Counted from the first letter of the stretch, positions 1 through 15,700 are shown. The stretch: DNA of 64,000 nucleotides from Liolophura sinensis (GCF_032854445.1 NC_088301.1:44139116-44203115); one strand, 5' to 3'. The notes: generated by a model not told the origin, from the sequence alone. Translations and numbers: made by a program.

Positions 1-3000
1 TTTTATTCCATCTTTAAGTTCCATGTATGGCCATTTAGATACATTGTTACACAACATGGTAAGCTGCTGGGGAAAGAGAAGGTTTTGGGCCTTATTTTCA
101 AACTGATTAAAAAAATTGTAGGCAGAAGACTAAATTTGTCTCCCAGAGGTCTTGTTTGTGTACCTCAAGAACGAATTTGCTAAAACTTTTCTTAAAATGT
201 TTAATTTCAGTTTACTTTACGCCAAGTAGTTCATATATAGCTGCCATATTAGCAAAAACCCTTCTTTTTTTTGTAACTTACAGATGCTTCCTTTAGCAAA
301 ATGTATGCATAATAAGAAAATGCTCCAGCAATCATTTTGGTGATGAATTTCTTGCAAAAGTGGATGAGTATAGTTTTATGATAGCCATACAACTAGAATC
401 TAAATAATGTTGGTTTGAAACATAGGTTCATTTCATTTAATTGTATGAACGAATCTGATTTTTATGACTAATTAATTTAAGCTTGTGAGTTCCGAATAAC
501 TTTTATCCCTTTTTATTGGAACTAAAAAAAATAAAAAAATAAAATATGTATATGTATATAGATACACCATGACTGTTACAACAATGTCCCCAAAGTAGCT
601 ATGGGTCAGCAAATTTGTCACCAACAGACAATAAATGTCCAGTGGTTTGTTCATGCCTTCCTGGAAAAAAAAAAAAAAGATCACATGTTTTGCTTAAATA
701 TGAAATATCAGTACGCAAATCAGGAGTATTGGTAAATAATATAATTCCTTTATTTGCTATCATCTGTATTAAGGAACAAAATTAATGGCAGGCAAGATGG
801 TATTTATCATCATGAAAAAAGATTTTCTGGAGGACAAAATCATGGTACAGTACACAGAATAAATGTTGATAATTCTGTATGGGCTTGATTACAATATGTA
901 TATAGGCAGGCAATAGAAACACTGTGTGTCAAATCCAGCATTTATATGAGTGTAGATCTACACAATAACATGAACAGAACCAATATTTGGACAGGACTTA
1001 TTCCGCATCTCGAACATTACGTGACCTGTATAAAAGATCAAATCATATATTTGAATAGAAGAACTTTATATCAACGTTCTTTAAATGACTTCCCTTTCCC
1101 AGTATCTCCCTGTGTTGAGAGAATCCTTTTAACATTGCTAACCAGCCACTTCTTATTCTTTGATCTAGTTGCTATACATATCGGTCCAGTTTCACGGAAA
1201 TCTGTCGGTCTATATATAACTTGTCCAGCTTGTCAAACATTTGTATTACGAGTATATACATACGCCAACATAACTTCCTTGGTGGAGAAATAATGACGAC
1301 GATTTGACTGCCATGCAGAGATAACACATGTATGATACCAAAATGCACCTACTTCATGATAAACTGTGTAATCAAAATGACCACGATTTGGTAAGCATAG
1401 GTCTATGTACATATTTAGGAATTATGGCTTCTCAACAGTGCAGAATTTTGCAAGTTGACCACATTTATATTTGCACCAAAATAATAATAGGTACTGGTAC
1501 AAGTAATTATCCTCAGTAAGAGATTCCACACTTTCTCTTTTCTATTAATATTTTTTGTTTTCATGACAATCCTTAATATACAGTGGGTCTACGTCCCAAA
1601 AGGAAGAATATAATCTGAAAACTGACAACAGGTACCATTATTTGCAACTTGCATCATGTAAATCTAATTTTTTTATTCAACATTTGAAGACCCTCACTGA
1701 AATATGTCAGAAGACACATTGTGTAAGCTGCTAACATCTAAAACACCACATCCTGACATCAAACTCAGCTGTGCTGCCTTATCAGAACAGAAAACGGAAC
1801 AACTTAAAACAAATAAAAACATCTTACATCAATTAAAATGAATATGTGAAAGAGTAAATGTGCAGGCAAGCCTCTGTTGTGTATACATACATAAAGCCTA
1901 TAAACATACATGTTGATAATAACAAAGACGTCAAAGCTTTATAGGCCTACAATTTCTTATATAGCTATACGCACACATAAAATTAGCTATATAGGCCCAT
2001 ATAATAAAAAATTTCTATATTTATACATGTACTTAAAAGAACACTGCACCTGATTACATTCTAGGACAAGCAAATTATGCTATATGCACCTGAAAAATTA
2101 ACACGTCAAAACCATGAGCAGTTATTTATACATGTACCAATATCATACCCCATTGAACAAGTTGGTAGAAAGTGTGCCATGCCTGTGAAGAAAATTATGT
2201 TGACTTCTAGGAGGTCGGCTGGCATGAGGAATGCTTCCAATAATCATTTTAAACATGTGAATCACCATGCAGATTTTAATCATTGCAAATTAAAACGGTT
2301 ATTAATCCTTCCAGGCACTAAATGACAGTTCCACAACAAAACCTGAACAGGCAAATTTTACAGAGAGCGGTATGTAAAGCATATTATGTGTACACATATT
2401 TGACCTACCTTGATACATGCATGTGTTTCTGGTATTCAAGCAGCCCTTATTAAGTCTTACCTATTTGTATACAGCTTTCTATACATTTAGAAAAGCCATA
2501 TGTAACCAATTAAGAGATAAAAATTAGCTCGAGTCTTAATATATCTTTTTGCATTAACTAGATCACAGGAAAAACATTTAATGAGCTATTGGAATGTGTT
2601 CGCAAAATAAACATGATCACAATCTTGAAGAGTCTTGGCATGTCAAAAAAAAAATATACATTTTTTTCCTCAAAACTGTGAACATGATAAACATTTTCTT
2701 CCTTACTTACATGTTGAAAACCCTTCCTACTTAATGCTTGTGACTGTTCAGAGATGTAAATCTGAGAGCGTGTCTTAAATCATATCACAACATTTTTTTT
2801 TTGGGGAATGAATTCTATCAGTAAAACTAACATTCAGCCAAATAGTGTGCATTCATGCATTAAGCTTGTGAGCAATTGAAAAAAAATATTCATGAAGAAT
2901 TATGGACAGGCATTGCCTTACGAAAACACCTTTGTATGCAATTACAAATACTCTATTCTACTCTGTCAAAGCTGACACAGCAATGAGGTAAAGGCCTACA

Positions 3001-5388
3001 ATGTAAACTATTTTAGTGCAATTTCAAGTTTTTAAACAAAGGATGAAGGAGCACAGGTACCAACTGAAATCTTAGGAAAAACTCAGACATGATGTTTTTA
3101 TTCTGAGTATCAGAACTATAGTAATATTTGCTCTTTGTTTTTTCACTGAGCAAATGAATTCTAGCTTACAAATGAAAGTTCACACCAAAACAGATCACTG
3201 GACTGTCACATCTTAGATCTGTCTTTATAGTCAGCTTTACACAGGCTCGGTTGGTTGTCAAACATTTCACGCATCCACCAACTGCCCACCACTGCAGATA
3301 AACAGAAAACAGGGCAGTCACTCTTCACTCAGAAATTCAATATACATGTACAAAACCGCATCACGGCAAACCATGCGAGGAGCAGAATGCCAAGAAAATG
3401 CAAGAAGGATTTGTAAACATAGCGTCTTTCTATCTACATGCCTACATGCATCAACACAAAACGAGGCAATAATCATTCTTTCAATTTAACAGACACAAAA
3501 CATATTCCACCCAATAGCCCCACCTAAACAGAAATAAAATAGGGCAAAACACACTTTTCTTCACTCCACTGATAAACTAGTTAAAACGATACACATGCAT
3601 GTAGTTCATATTCTGGTAGGTCCTCAACATACATGATTATTTGCATTGGAAATATTAAAATGGACACCATGTATGCAATGCAACTGCTACATATATAGGC
3701 TAAGGAGGTATAAAAGCAGATTAAAAAAAAAACAAATAAATGGATAAAAAACTATAACCATAAGCTGACAATGTCCATTTCTCCAACCATGTGAAAAAAG
3801 AAAAATTTGACACCATAATTTCTGAAGCCCAGATGATACTGATATGGCTGTTGAAACTAAACCTTTTCTTCACAATATATTGTCTCAACAAATGTATTTA
3901 AGCTTGAGGAATTATGAACAAAAATTATGTAATGCCAGTTCCAAAGGTATCTTTTCTTAAACCAAACTGATGCCAACTAGTCTAATAACACCAGAATACA
4001 TATGCACACAGCGATTTGAAGATAGTATACAGAAGCAATTTTTCCATGAAGTATACATGTACAGATGTATGTGTTAAAGGCTTAAAAAAGCTAAACATCC
4101 TTACCATTAATCACAAAAATGTGGTAACATTATTGTGCACTATAATAAGTTAGCAATGTCTAGATTCTAAGTGGCATCAAACAGAAGTACCTTTCAATGA
4201 ACCAAATTAAGTTTGATGGCACCATATGAATGCAGAAACACTTTGACTAACCAGAGAAGTCACAAATTTGGCATTTCAATATTTCCACTGCTCAGTTTAT
4301 ATTTTATGTCTGTGCTTTGCATTTAGAGGTGTACACCTACTGTGATATTCAAGAAGGCAAGAGCATGCATATTATACATGTATTTATATGTTAGATCATA
4401 AACAGATCTGAACAATGCACTTGCTAACCCAAAGGCAAATAGTGAAAGTACCACAGCATTAGGCATACTATCTTCAAAACAAAGTGGTTTTTGGGTGTAG
4501 CCTGCATGGTTTTTAACGTGGTTCTGTACACCACTGAGGGTTTACTGAAACTTAACGACTGTAATAATGCAATTATTTTAATGAACATGCGCAAGACACA
4601 AATGTATGTAGCAATAAACAACTGCCATGAGGTACATGTACATGTAAAATAAAGCAAAAGCAGTAGATTACAATCAATTTATAATTGCTTTTCGCTAAAC
4701 AAATTGAATTAACTTTCAGTTCTTGACAAAATGCAGATATTACGTAGAGAGGGATTAAAAAAAAAGAAAAGCATAACTTTGAAATCACAATAGTTGGAAT
4801 CATGACATTTATAATAGGACATTTACGCAGACTATTCACAGAATATACAAACCACAGCTTTCCACTAGACACAGACACATATCAGATTTTTTCACAGCTT
4901 AGACTTGGTAATATGATTAAAAGAAAAATGGCTCGATTTTGCAATTATCAATATTAATGAACTGTAGAATTTGTATTATATCTGGGCTTTTCTTCTCCTT
5001 GTATTACATGCTCAGACCATGACTCTTTACAACACTTGTATTTACATGACAACAAATGTCCCAATATTCCAGGTGGACGTAAGTTGGCGTAGGCCTACTG
5101 CATGTACAAGAAGATAGATGTTAATCCAGCAATTGCTGAACTGGGTATTTCCATCACACATGCATGCAGCCCAGAACTGCACAGCACCCTTTACCTCTTC
5201 TTCCCAAAGCATTTTAATTTGTTAGCACTAAATCAGTTGGATGCTTCAGTGTTGATGTGTTATGGGTTCATGTGTCAGCTAGCAGGCATGAAAGTGTTTG
5301 AGGGCTGGAGGGGAGGGGAGTGGTGGCGACAGGTATGGGGTCAGGGACGGCTTGTCTAGGTCATATTGCCTTGAGGACCCAGATGGTT
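1..5388. other. Non-coding flank downstream of EEA1, probably partly its 3' UTR
   Basis: No exon-like coding segment is visible on either strand. The longest open frames (about 60-115 codons) show no family resemblance and no exon context. The part next to 5389 should be the EEA1 3' UTR on the minus strand, because the FYVE-domain stop codon is at 5389-5391. Several TTTATT hexamers (AATAAA on the minus strand), including one at 2-7, could be poly(A) signals, but none can be chosen from sequence alone. No copy of the window's common SINE was seen here. The palindrome TACATGTA recurs at 2024, 2129, 3343, 4054, 4375, 4633 and 4639. Confidence 0.5.
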
Positions 5389-6757
5389 TCACCTTCGCTG
5401 CTTGATTTCTTGGAAGCAATCGTCACACACTCGCACCGGTTTCTTTGAAGAGGCTATTGGAGCTTGTTTAGAGGAGCACTCGTTGCAGAATATGTTTCCA
5501 CAGTTGCGACAGTGGTGCTGCATAATATAAAACAGAACAAACATATTTACTTGTAATGACACTTTTCAAAAATTAAATAACTGAAAACACTAAGATGAGC
5601 ATCATTTTATGCATAATTTTTAAAATTAATAATAATCTCATTTATTACTTTAAAAATTGGAAACTGTCATAAAACCTTAAAGGAAACATGAAAAGGTACT
5701 ATAAAACAAAGGGTATGGTTTGAAGAAAGGTATGAAAGAAGATATGCCAAAATAATAACAATTTTTTACTTTCGGAAGTCTATTTTCCATCACTTAACAA
5801 CGCCTCTGTTTTATACACATGACAAAACACTCACCTTCCTCACTGTTACAGAGAAAGCTTTATTACACCCCATGCAGTCAGACACTTCGCCATCATCTGT
5901 CCATTTCCGACTTTTGGATTTGGCACTTGTAATCTGTAACGAGCATATAATCACTAAAATCTTTCAGAGGCAAAGTTAGTCTGATCACAAGATAACTCCC
6001 ACAAAACACTGGGTATCTGGTTGGTAATACACCATTTACCCATTCTCTTCACCAAAACTAGACCTAAACAGAGCAGCTGACGTTGAATTGTAAGACTGAT
6101 TGTAAGATCTTATCATACATTTAGCTATTTATTAATTTACCTGCAAGGATTGGTTTTCTCGCCCTAGCTCCTGTAAGGCTGCCTGGGTGTCCTCAAGCTT
6201 TCGTCTCATCTCTGTGTTCTTTTCCCTTAATTTTTCACATTCTCCTTCACTGGCAAGACATCTGTAACAAATTTACGACATCACTATCAAATGTGACTCA
6301 GTCAGGCATTTTGCTTTGATGAAGCACCAAAGTCAGGGATTAAAGACAAGAAAATACCCACATCATTTCTTAAGCATTAATTTTACTGTTTATCACATAA
6401 AGTTTGGTGGGTATAAATGCACTTTCACAAGCCTAAAGATGCCAACACTAAAGTTTTTCTGAAAAGAAATTAATCAAATTAACAAAGAACTCTTAAGTTG
6501 ACCTATAAGGGGAATAAATTCATCAAAATCAAGCAAAAGGTGTTTAGGTGAAATATAGTAATTTTAAAATACTTGCTACTTAGCATCACAAATGAGAAAT
6601 GATGTTAGAAATGTTTAATTCCCACATTGAAATGTTACAACACTTGTCTGGTAATGCAGACAATATGTACAGGTTAAAAGCACAATGTTTGTAACATCTT
6701 ACCTTTCCAGCAGTGCTCTTCTCTCTTCATTATTGTTTTCAAGTTTAGCTTCCAATT
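5389..6757 (-). CDS. EEA1: EEA1 exons 37-40: linker and FYVE domain
   Basis: Exons are 6703-6757, 6141-6261, 5835-5933 and 5389-5517. The first two encode the conserved linker ([19 protein letters not shown], then [13 protein letters not shown]). The last two encode a complete FYVE zinc finger: the WxxD motif (WTDD, Trp at about 1404), [14 protein letters not shown], then the basic R-K-HHCRNCG motif that contacts PI3P, FCNECSSK, and RVCDDC. Eight zinc-binding Cys/His positions are present. The protein ends in KQRR with the stop at 5389-5391. The domain looks functional. Confidence 0.95.
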
Positions 6758-9700
6758 CTGTCACAGAGATTAGATAAAGAATTTAATAAGTTATAGTACT
6801 CTTTAATGAAAAAATCAAGTCTTGGCAAAAGGTAGACATAATTGCTTGATTTGTAAAATAAAATACTAACAAGATCTAACCCAAGGAAATCAGTTCAAAA
6901 CTGGTACATTACTTAAAGGAGACCAAAACCTAAAAATATGACACTATAGGCTGAAAAGAGCACATTTTTTTTCTATGTAATGGTGCCTGCTGCATAACTT
7001 TGCAATTTATCCCCACCATACACGTAAAGCCTGAAATTGGCAAAGCTGGCATAAATCGCTGAGTCCATCGTGTCCTCCATCTTTAACACCCTGTAATTTA
7101 TGCTAGGGGTGTGTTGCGTCTCAGCCAATGAGAGTCGCTCAAACTGCCGGCTTGTTCCTGTAAACTCCGAACCTATGTCAAACATTCCGGTTTCCCGATT
7201 GTCAAATGGAAAATGAACTGTACTGTTCGCTACCTTCTGGGAAGAAGAGTTCTACCGGAAATGTACGAACTGCACTTCGGCGTTTTCCGACAGCAATTCT
7301 CCTCCTAACACATAAGACTTCAGGGCTAGTGGATTTTGGCCCTGACTTTATTTATAATTTATCAACTTGAAGTACATATTAGAATTTTTTTTTGGCATGC
7401 ACCTGCAAGGAAAAGCATACTATTTTCAATGGTATTTGATTGATATTTAAATTTTCATCATCTCCTTTAATCAGTAAATACTGTTATACAGGTGTTGATA
7501 CAGCCCTCCTTCAGTCAACAACACTCCAGTGGAAGGGTAAAAAATCTGATGTTCTGATAAGTATTTGACCATAAAAGTGAATATACCATGACATACCCAG
7601 CTTCTCTCCCATGAGGTCGTCCCTGGTTTTGCTGAGCTGCTCAAGCTGGTACTGTGTGCTGCTGTGGTCTGCCCGGATTGTTGTCAGATTCTCGTTAAGG
7701 GCTGTTAGCTGCATCTCGTACCTGGCCTCGCTCTCTTCACTCTTTTGCTGAAGCTCTTCCTTAGCCTGCTGTTCTGAAGACTGAGGAGAAACATAAGCAT
7801 ACATAACAACATCAGGATGCAGACTACCTACAACATTTTATCAATTTTTTTAACTCATTATTGTTAATAAAATACGTTTCGTACTAATTCTTAAGAACTG
7901 TTCACATCTATGATGGTGGTCAGGCTTATGGGTGGAAGAAACTTGCAATGCCCAGGGTAAACCATCGACCTCTGGCAAGTAACTAATGAACATTCCCATG
8001 TGTAGCATAGAAACTTGTTCCGTGATTGCTCTTGATCACTAATTTTCATCATGGTCCACAAATTCTAGCCAGAAATGAACCCGTACATCATGTTACTAAT
8101 GGTTTGGGGTGTCATCCTTACTCTAGTGGGCTCCCACACTGTGCTTTGAAGACAATTCTTAATCTTTGATGAATGTGTTCCTAAACAAGATATTCACCCA
8201 GGAAATTTCAGGTCAATCAAATAAGTTCTTGTAGAGATACATTCACTAGATAATGCACAAACAGAAACTGTCAAAAAAAAAAGGCAATGGCAAACACAGA
8301 ATGAGCTATCCCCCTCGTTCTCTTACAAGTGCATGTTCAACTTCAAGGGACAAAATGGAAGAATCAAAATTTCCATGAAGATTTTATATATTTTCTGCTG
8401 ATCAACACAAACTCTTCCAATGAATTTAGACATTCATATGAATAATTTAATTAGATCACGCAAAGCATTTACGATTAGTAAACCTTTATGCTATTTTCCC
8501 ACAGGCCCATCAGAAGTTTTGACAGGAAGTTTGAGATAAACTAACCAGTTTTGTTTGCAATGCACTGTTTTCTTCTCTCAGCATCTCCTGAACCCGCACA
8601 GCATTTTCTCTGATATCATTATGCTCCTCCACAGCCTAAGTAAAGAAATAAAAATAAATATGGATAATTAGTATATTTGTTACTACCTTTGTCTTTTTTT
8701 ATGTGCTTTGATTTTCAAAAAAACAGGATTTAGTTACATACACGAGTCTAATGATACCAATGACACCACATCATTGATTTGCTCAGATACATTTTTGACA
8801 ACAGTAAAAATCTTTTTGTTTTTTTTTTAATAAACAAACTGCTAAGATATGGAGAAGTGCCTTCAGTTAAATTCAGATTGCGTACTGAACTACCTTTGCA
8901 AGCTGCACTTCAAGGTCTGTGACTTTATTCTGCACCTCTAGTTTCTGTGAGATGAGCAGATCTTGTGCTTCATGAAAGGTAGTAACTTCCTGAAAAAATC
9001 ATTGAGAAAACATGTACACACAAAAACTCATTCAATGCTGTTACAAGTATTTCAGAATCACAAAGACATGTATTTTGTGAACAACTCACTAGTACAAAAC
9101 AAATGAATCAGGGGGATTTTGTTATTATATGTGTTTAATTTACCATTATCCCATTTCTGGTAAAAAATATATCGGGTACGCTGTGTACCATCGCACACAT
9201 TCATGAATTTCTGTTTTATTGACATAGCAGTATAGATTATACAAAGAACACCATTATTATTTTCATGATTCTAGTTTCTTTTTCATCTATATTTTTAAAG
9301 CACATAACTGTTTTTTGGCCAAATTTTATTGTTCAAAGCTGACAAATCCATAAATAAACAAAATTTGCTCTTCTATCCAACTCCCCTCCTCCCCAACAAC
9401 TGGTATTACAGCCTGGCAAGGTATGCATGCAATAGCAATATTAGCAGAGAATATTTTCTCATGGACAAGGGCATTAATATCCACTTTAAGATCACACAGA
9501 GCAGACAAAATTCATAAACCACATTAAATACAAACCTGTTGCCTTTCAGATTTTTCTGTTTCCAAGCTGGTTTTCAAGGTAACAACATCTTTCTCATAAG
9601 AATCTGCTGCAACTCTTAGATCCTCATGAGATTTTTTTAATGCTGTCAGTTCTTTTTCAAATTTATCCTGAAGATACAAAACAAGAGAATGTATAGTACA

Positions 9701-12700
9701 CATGGATTAATACTGACCAACTTGTAAAGTATCTGAAATTGAAAGATCAACTCTGAGCCAACTTAAAAAACATAATTTTGTTTCTCATATCAACATGCAC
9801 ATGTATAAAGCCAAAGAATCAAAACTATTCACTGCATGATACAGTTGAGAATTGTACCTTTTCGCTTTGTAATAAATCCTTAACTTTGTTGACTTCTTGT
9901 AGTTCTTCATCCAGCGACACCATCTTTGTGTTCATTGCTCCTCTGACCTGTAGGGACAAAAACCTCATTATCACAAAGCTCAGGTAAACAGGACTTGTAA
10001 AAAAAAATTTGAACTTCAAAAAATATTTCTGTAAAACATATGAACAGTAATTGTGAAAGAAGTTCCTCACCCATTAAATATATAAACATATTCTTTTTAA
10101 AACTGGCTTTTGTCAACAATTCTTTGGTACCCAGGTGAACCAAACTTATAGAGCTCAAGAATCTGTACATGGAGAACATGGACCATATCTGTACTAAGAA
10201 TGTAACACAACACCAAGATATCCTGGCCAAGAATTCAACCCACCATGTCAAAGCAAGCATTTGAACAATGAATGATATTATATATCCAAAAGTTTCAAAC
10301 ATCAAGACAGGTCCTAGGTAATAACAGTTTGGATAAATGATGTTGGGCAAATGTCAATGGCTAACACAGGATTATTACACAAAACAATGCACTCACCTCT
10401 GAGATTTCCTGAATTGTGTTATTAAGGTCCTTTTCTCTTTCCACAGCCTGAGATAGTTCTGCTTGGACATTTGACAGCTGTGACTGGACTTCAGTCAGTT
10501 GTGTCTGTGTTGACTTCAACTCAGACTCCAGGTTTTCTACCGATGCCTTGAGATTCTATAATCCAACCATGAAAACAGAACCACAGAATATCGTACTACA
10601 TTAATATCATACTTCTTACAGTGCATGCGTTACTTTCTACCTTTCGCTTTACATCACTGCCACCAATTTTGTACAGAAATCTTGAACAGCGCCGAGGTCA
10701 ATGGGGTCACCGTGATGAGGCAGGAAGTGATGTCAGAAAACACAAACAATCCGTCTCAACCTCACGATTCTAACCAACACCTAAACCAATTTTATCGATG
10801 AATGCTGATTAAATAGTTACGCAAGTGATGAGGCTATTCCTATTCATGCCTGCGTGCGTCTCCCAGGCTCCACAGGTCAAGCTTGTGGCAGTGATGTAAA
10901 GCGAAAGGTAGACAGCAACACATGCACTGTGAGGAGTATGCATTAATATATATGATAACAATAAAAACACACAAACCAGAGCATAAAAAGCAGAAAACAT
11001 GCGCACTGGTCTGAGTCAGATCAAGGTAATTAAGAGACTTTGATGTTAGTACCAAACTTATTTATTTACCTGATTGGTGATGTATGCCGTATTCTAGGAT
11101 ATTTCACTTCTATCACGGTACACCATTATGGTGGGAGGAAACTGACCATCTGTAAGTTGCTGGCAGACCTTCCCATGTATGAACGTAGAGTAAGCCAGGT
11201 AACAAAATTAGTAAAAACGAGTAACTAAACGTACTAATCTCCATGGTGTCAGTAGTCAGTCTTTATCTGAGTAAATAGATCTGATTTTTTCTGCACCTGC
11301 GTGAAATACTTCAATAAAATTATTAAAAAACCTAACTAGATATATTCAACTTCTTCCAAGTTGACTCATACTGACAATAGACCACATTCACTTACCTGAT
11401 TCTTTTCCAAAAGATCTTTGAATGATTCCTGGGATTTATCATATTCTTCTACCTTTGACTTCAGAGAATTCTCAGTGTCCTTGAAAGCAAATAAGAATCC
11501 ACATATTACACATTTTTAAACACTGAATCTCAAAACTGTGTGACAAAAGTGAGCAGACTAAACAAGTTTTCACACATTTAACCATTGTCTACACAGTGTA
11601 GATTTGTCTCCATGAACGCTAGGAATTCCATATTTCAATATGGTTTCAAAATTTAAAAAAAAATGAGCTAAGAAAGTTAACGACATTGGCATATGTATCT
11701 TCAGTGCTCCTTAATCAGATGAATATTCAAGATCAAATCTCAGAATTATCAGACATTAACTGCAACTTACAGAAAGTTTCTTCGTCAATTCTTCTATCTC
11801 ATCTGTCTGTTGTTTTAACACCTCCTGCAGATTACCTTGGGTGCTGCTGAACTCATCCGACTAGAAAAATCAATGTTTTGATCTAAGAAAAAGACATGAA
11901 TTTTTTTTTTTCTTCTGTGAGAAAAAACATCTTCCTCCTGTCACCTATCATCCAAACTTTTAATGACATAACAGTTAAACGATACATGACACGCTTGGTT
12001 TTTATTTCTTAACTCATAGCATATGAGGTAAAACATACACAGGTAAAAGTTCAAAAGTTCTTCTCAGCTTTCTTCGTGGGGCATACATATTTCTGTAAAC
12101 TACAGTCTTCCTAAGGCCCCTGAATTCAGTCCTGAAATAATGTAGAATGGTGTGGTGACATCAACGGGGATAGCTGTAAAAACAACTTTGTTGGGAGCAG
12201 ATCCTGAATCCCGAACCCACAACTATCCTCAGGTTGCTGTCAGACCTTTTCATGTACAGCCGGAGAGGAAGCCAGCACAAGCTGGACTTGAACTCACAGC
12301 GATGGCAATTTTGAGAGACTTCTGGGTTATTACGCTGCACCAGGGCGCTAACAAACTGAGCCCCGGAGGCCCCCCCACCCAGTATGATAATCCATCACAT
12401 ACTTTCTGCATATTTCCCATCACTGAAGGAAAATATGTATAAAATAGATGGGGTTATAAAGAATTTTATTTTTATTTTTGGGGTATGCCTTTCTTCAATT
12501 TCCTTAAAAGCATACTCTTTGTTTTATAGCACATGTACTTTTTCATGTGTCATTTAAGGAAGTGAGTATATATGCAACTATACTTGACATAGTATGATGC
12601 AATAAAGTATAATATCCAAAGACTAGGTAAAGTAATTTGATAGAGCTGTTTCATGAAACAAAAATGCATCTTCCATTCCTCCCAAAACTGGGCAAGGGCA

Positions 12701-15700
12701 TAAAAATATATCAAAAGTAAGCATGTTTCAGGATATTTCCTTACTGAAGTCAGTTTTTAAACAAAGCAATCTTAAAGTGAAGCGAATTTCAAAGTATAAA
12801 CCCTCGTAAATATAATAGAGCTTCCACAGCTTCATACTAAGTAAACCATGCAAGCACATATAAACTAAGACAAGCACCCACTTTTTGTTTGAAATGGGAA
12901 TCTTTCTCCTGAATTAAAGCTTGTAATGAGGTCACTTGGGTCTGCAGCTCTTCTGTGTCCTTTAACAAGTTCGACTTTTCCTCTTCCAACCCGTTCAACT
13001 GAAAAGACAATTATTGAGCTATGAATGTTTTCTGCTTGTCTATTATAATAAATACAACAATAAATTTAAATTCAATGGACCTTCAAATTTCCAATTTTGT
13101 TCTACAAGACATTCTGCAGTGTCATGGTGTCAGAAGCATTCATTTCATTGCACCACATTTCATACTTTCTTTATGACATTCTTTGTCACATCCCCTTGAG
13201 CCTCTAGGCTATGAAGAGGGCCTATTGTAATGATTTCATCTCATGTGAAGCACAATTTTATAAAAAAATGCATGCAAATAACGATTGCCAATGCTCCCTC
13301 CTTCCACTGAAAAATAGAATGTTATATATAACAACAGTTTGAATAGTTTATATATAGGTGCTGATACTCACTTTTTCTTTTAAATGAGTTTCCTGCTCCA
13401 TTTTTTCCTTGAGGTTTTCCTGTAAAACAAAAACAAAAAAAAGTATGACTACATTATATTCTGAACAGGTTGAATATCTGAGTATGCCTCTCTCATCTGA
13501 GTACATCTCCTGATACATCAAAGAAATAAGACATTAGGCATTACAATTACTCCAAGTACAACATGTCCATATACTGGAAAATTATACACTGTCCAAACTT
13601 GCTTAACTAAACTGTCATCGATATAGATTTAACAATCACTTCTAAACAAATGAAACATGCACAAAAAATATCACACTTAAAATTCTGTGCTTTGTTTAAA
13701 AGTATAATGAATACCCTCACCCCAAAATACCAGGCCCAAACACAACAAAAACTTACATTTTCCTTCTGCAATTGTCCTTTTAATCTTTCTATCTGCGTTT
13801 TTAATTCAGACACAGTTTGCTGATGCTCTGCTGATGATTTTTCTGCTGTGGATGACAATACTGCCTGAAGTATGAGAAAAAAGTGACACACTGTCTGTGC
13901 GCAATTCACGTGATTTCGTATGGAAGTGTTTACATAGTTTTTGTGTGTATGCAAAATGACTGCTCGACTAACTGACTGATTGCTGTTTAACATCATACTG
14001 AATAATTTTTCAATCATATGACAGCAATCAGTTTTATGGGTGGATGAAATAAACCAACATTTAGCAAATTACTTTTAATAAGAATCTGAAGTTTTCCTAC
14101 GCATGACACAGACTTGTCAGCACTCCATATCATTGGAAGACAAGTAGTCTTCTCCAAATGTGAGACAAATTTAAACAGTCCCACAAGCTTTTCAACTGAT
14201 TATCAAGGCTTGTCTAAATTGTGAGAGTGGAAGAACCAATAATTTTCCCAAGTCTTAAACAAGTTGGAATTGAACCCCGATCTTGTATCTTGTGTGCACC
14301 TTATATGAACTGAAATCTGAAAGCCGGAAAATCTATTTTTGAAGTCAGTACATGTATGTGACTTGAAACTGACTTTGGCTAGGTAAGTCATTCCATTGGC
14401 TTATTTAGAACTCTATAGAAACATGTATATTAAGACATTCACAAAGTCACCTTTTCTTCCATAGAGCGCTTCTTTTCTTCAACCAGCTGCTGTTTTGTGG
14501 ACTGTAAATCTGTTTGTGTTTCTGCTAAACTCTTCTCCAGCTTCTGTCCATCCTCTCTTAACTTGTCACACTCTGTCATCAACAATTTCACCTACAACAC
14601 AACACAATCACTAATATAACTCTGAATACCATGCTGAAACTAAATGTCCTAATCTGCATATGTATGCAATCATTTTATTTATCTATTAATTTAATTGTTG
14701 TTTTATGCTGTACTCGAGTATTTTTTTTATATGGTTTAAAGGTGGAAACTTTTACTTGACCTATCAAACATTTCTTGATGATTTACTTGGACACCATATT
14801 CACTTCAGTCACACTCAACATTATGTTAACAGCCAATATAAAGATTATTAACTGTTTTGGTCTGGTCATGAATGGGGTATCGGCAGATTTTCCTCTCACA
14901 CAATGTGGTGCTAGCGTGACATAGAATTTCACGTCACAAATCTTTTGTTGCGCAACGCGAAACATGTTGCGTGTTGCAGTTTCGTCTGTGACATATTTGG
15001 TCTACCCACTGTGACGTTCACACTGTTGACGCTGCAGTGGAATGTCCAGTGTAACTGAAATGACATAATACGTCCCACTTCAGACTTCTGCCAGTATCCC
15101 ATTCACAGGCCTGTCTCATTTGGTTCCAAAAAATACTTATCACTACAAGCTAAAAAAAGGATCAGACAAGACAGGAAAACAGTTTGTCTTTTTCTCACAT
15201 GGTTTGTGCATCTAATTTACAACACATATGTGTGCTTTTCTGAAAATCTGAGAGCTGTAATTTTTTACAGTGTCAAAAATCTCCATACCTTTTTTTCCAA
15301 CTGCTGCCTTATTTGGGTCACATCCTGTTTCTCCTGGTTAAATTGTTCCTTTAATGTGCTGATGTCTGAAGCAGCAGTCTTTTGATTCTAAACACAAGAT
15401 CAGCAGTAATTAAAAGTACTTCAAAATACTCTTTCTTGAAGAAACAATACTGCGTTATTCAAAATACATGAGTATGGCCATTTTCAGTGACGAATATCTT
15501 TAGGTTAAAAATTTTGGTCGAAATGGACTTTATAATTTCTAAACAAATTATGAAAATTTATATCCCATGCTTAATTTGCAAAGTTATGAGAATCATGAAA
15601 CTCAATCATAATGTACCTAATCTGTACATAATCCTAAGCACATATTGAATTGGTTTTCAAAGTTTGAGGTTCTCCAAATGTCCTCAAAATCAGACAACAT

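Noticed and set aside
6973-7185. 70-codon minus-strand frame in an EEA1 intron
   Set aside because: It lies within the TTAA-bounded MITE-like block and resembles no transposase or EEA1 segment.
10809-11055. Overlapping minus-strand frames with hydrophobic stretches
   Set aside because: They lie on the 313-bp MITE and adjoining SINE and are not EEA1 exons.
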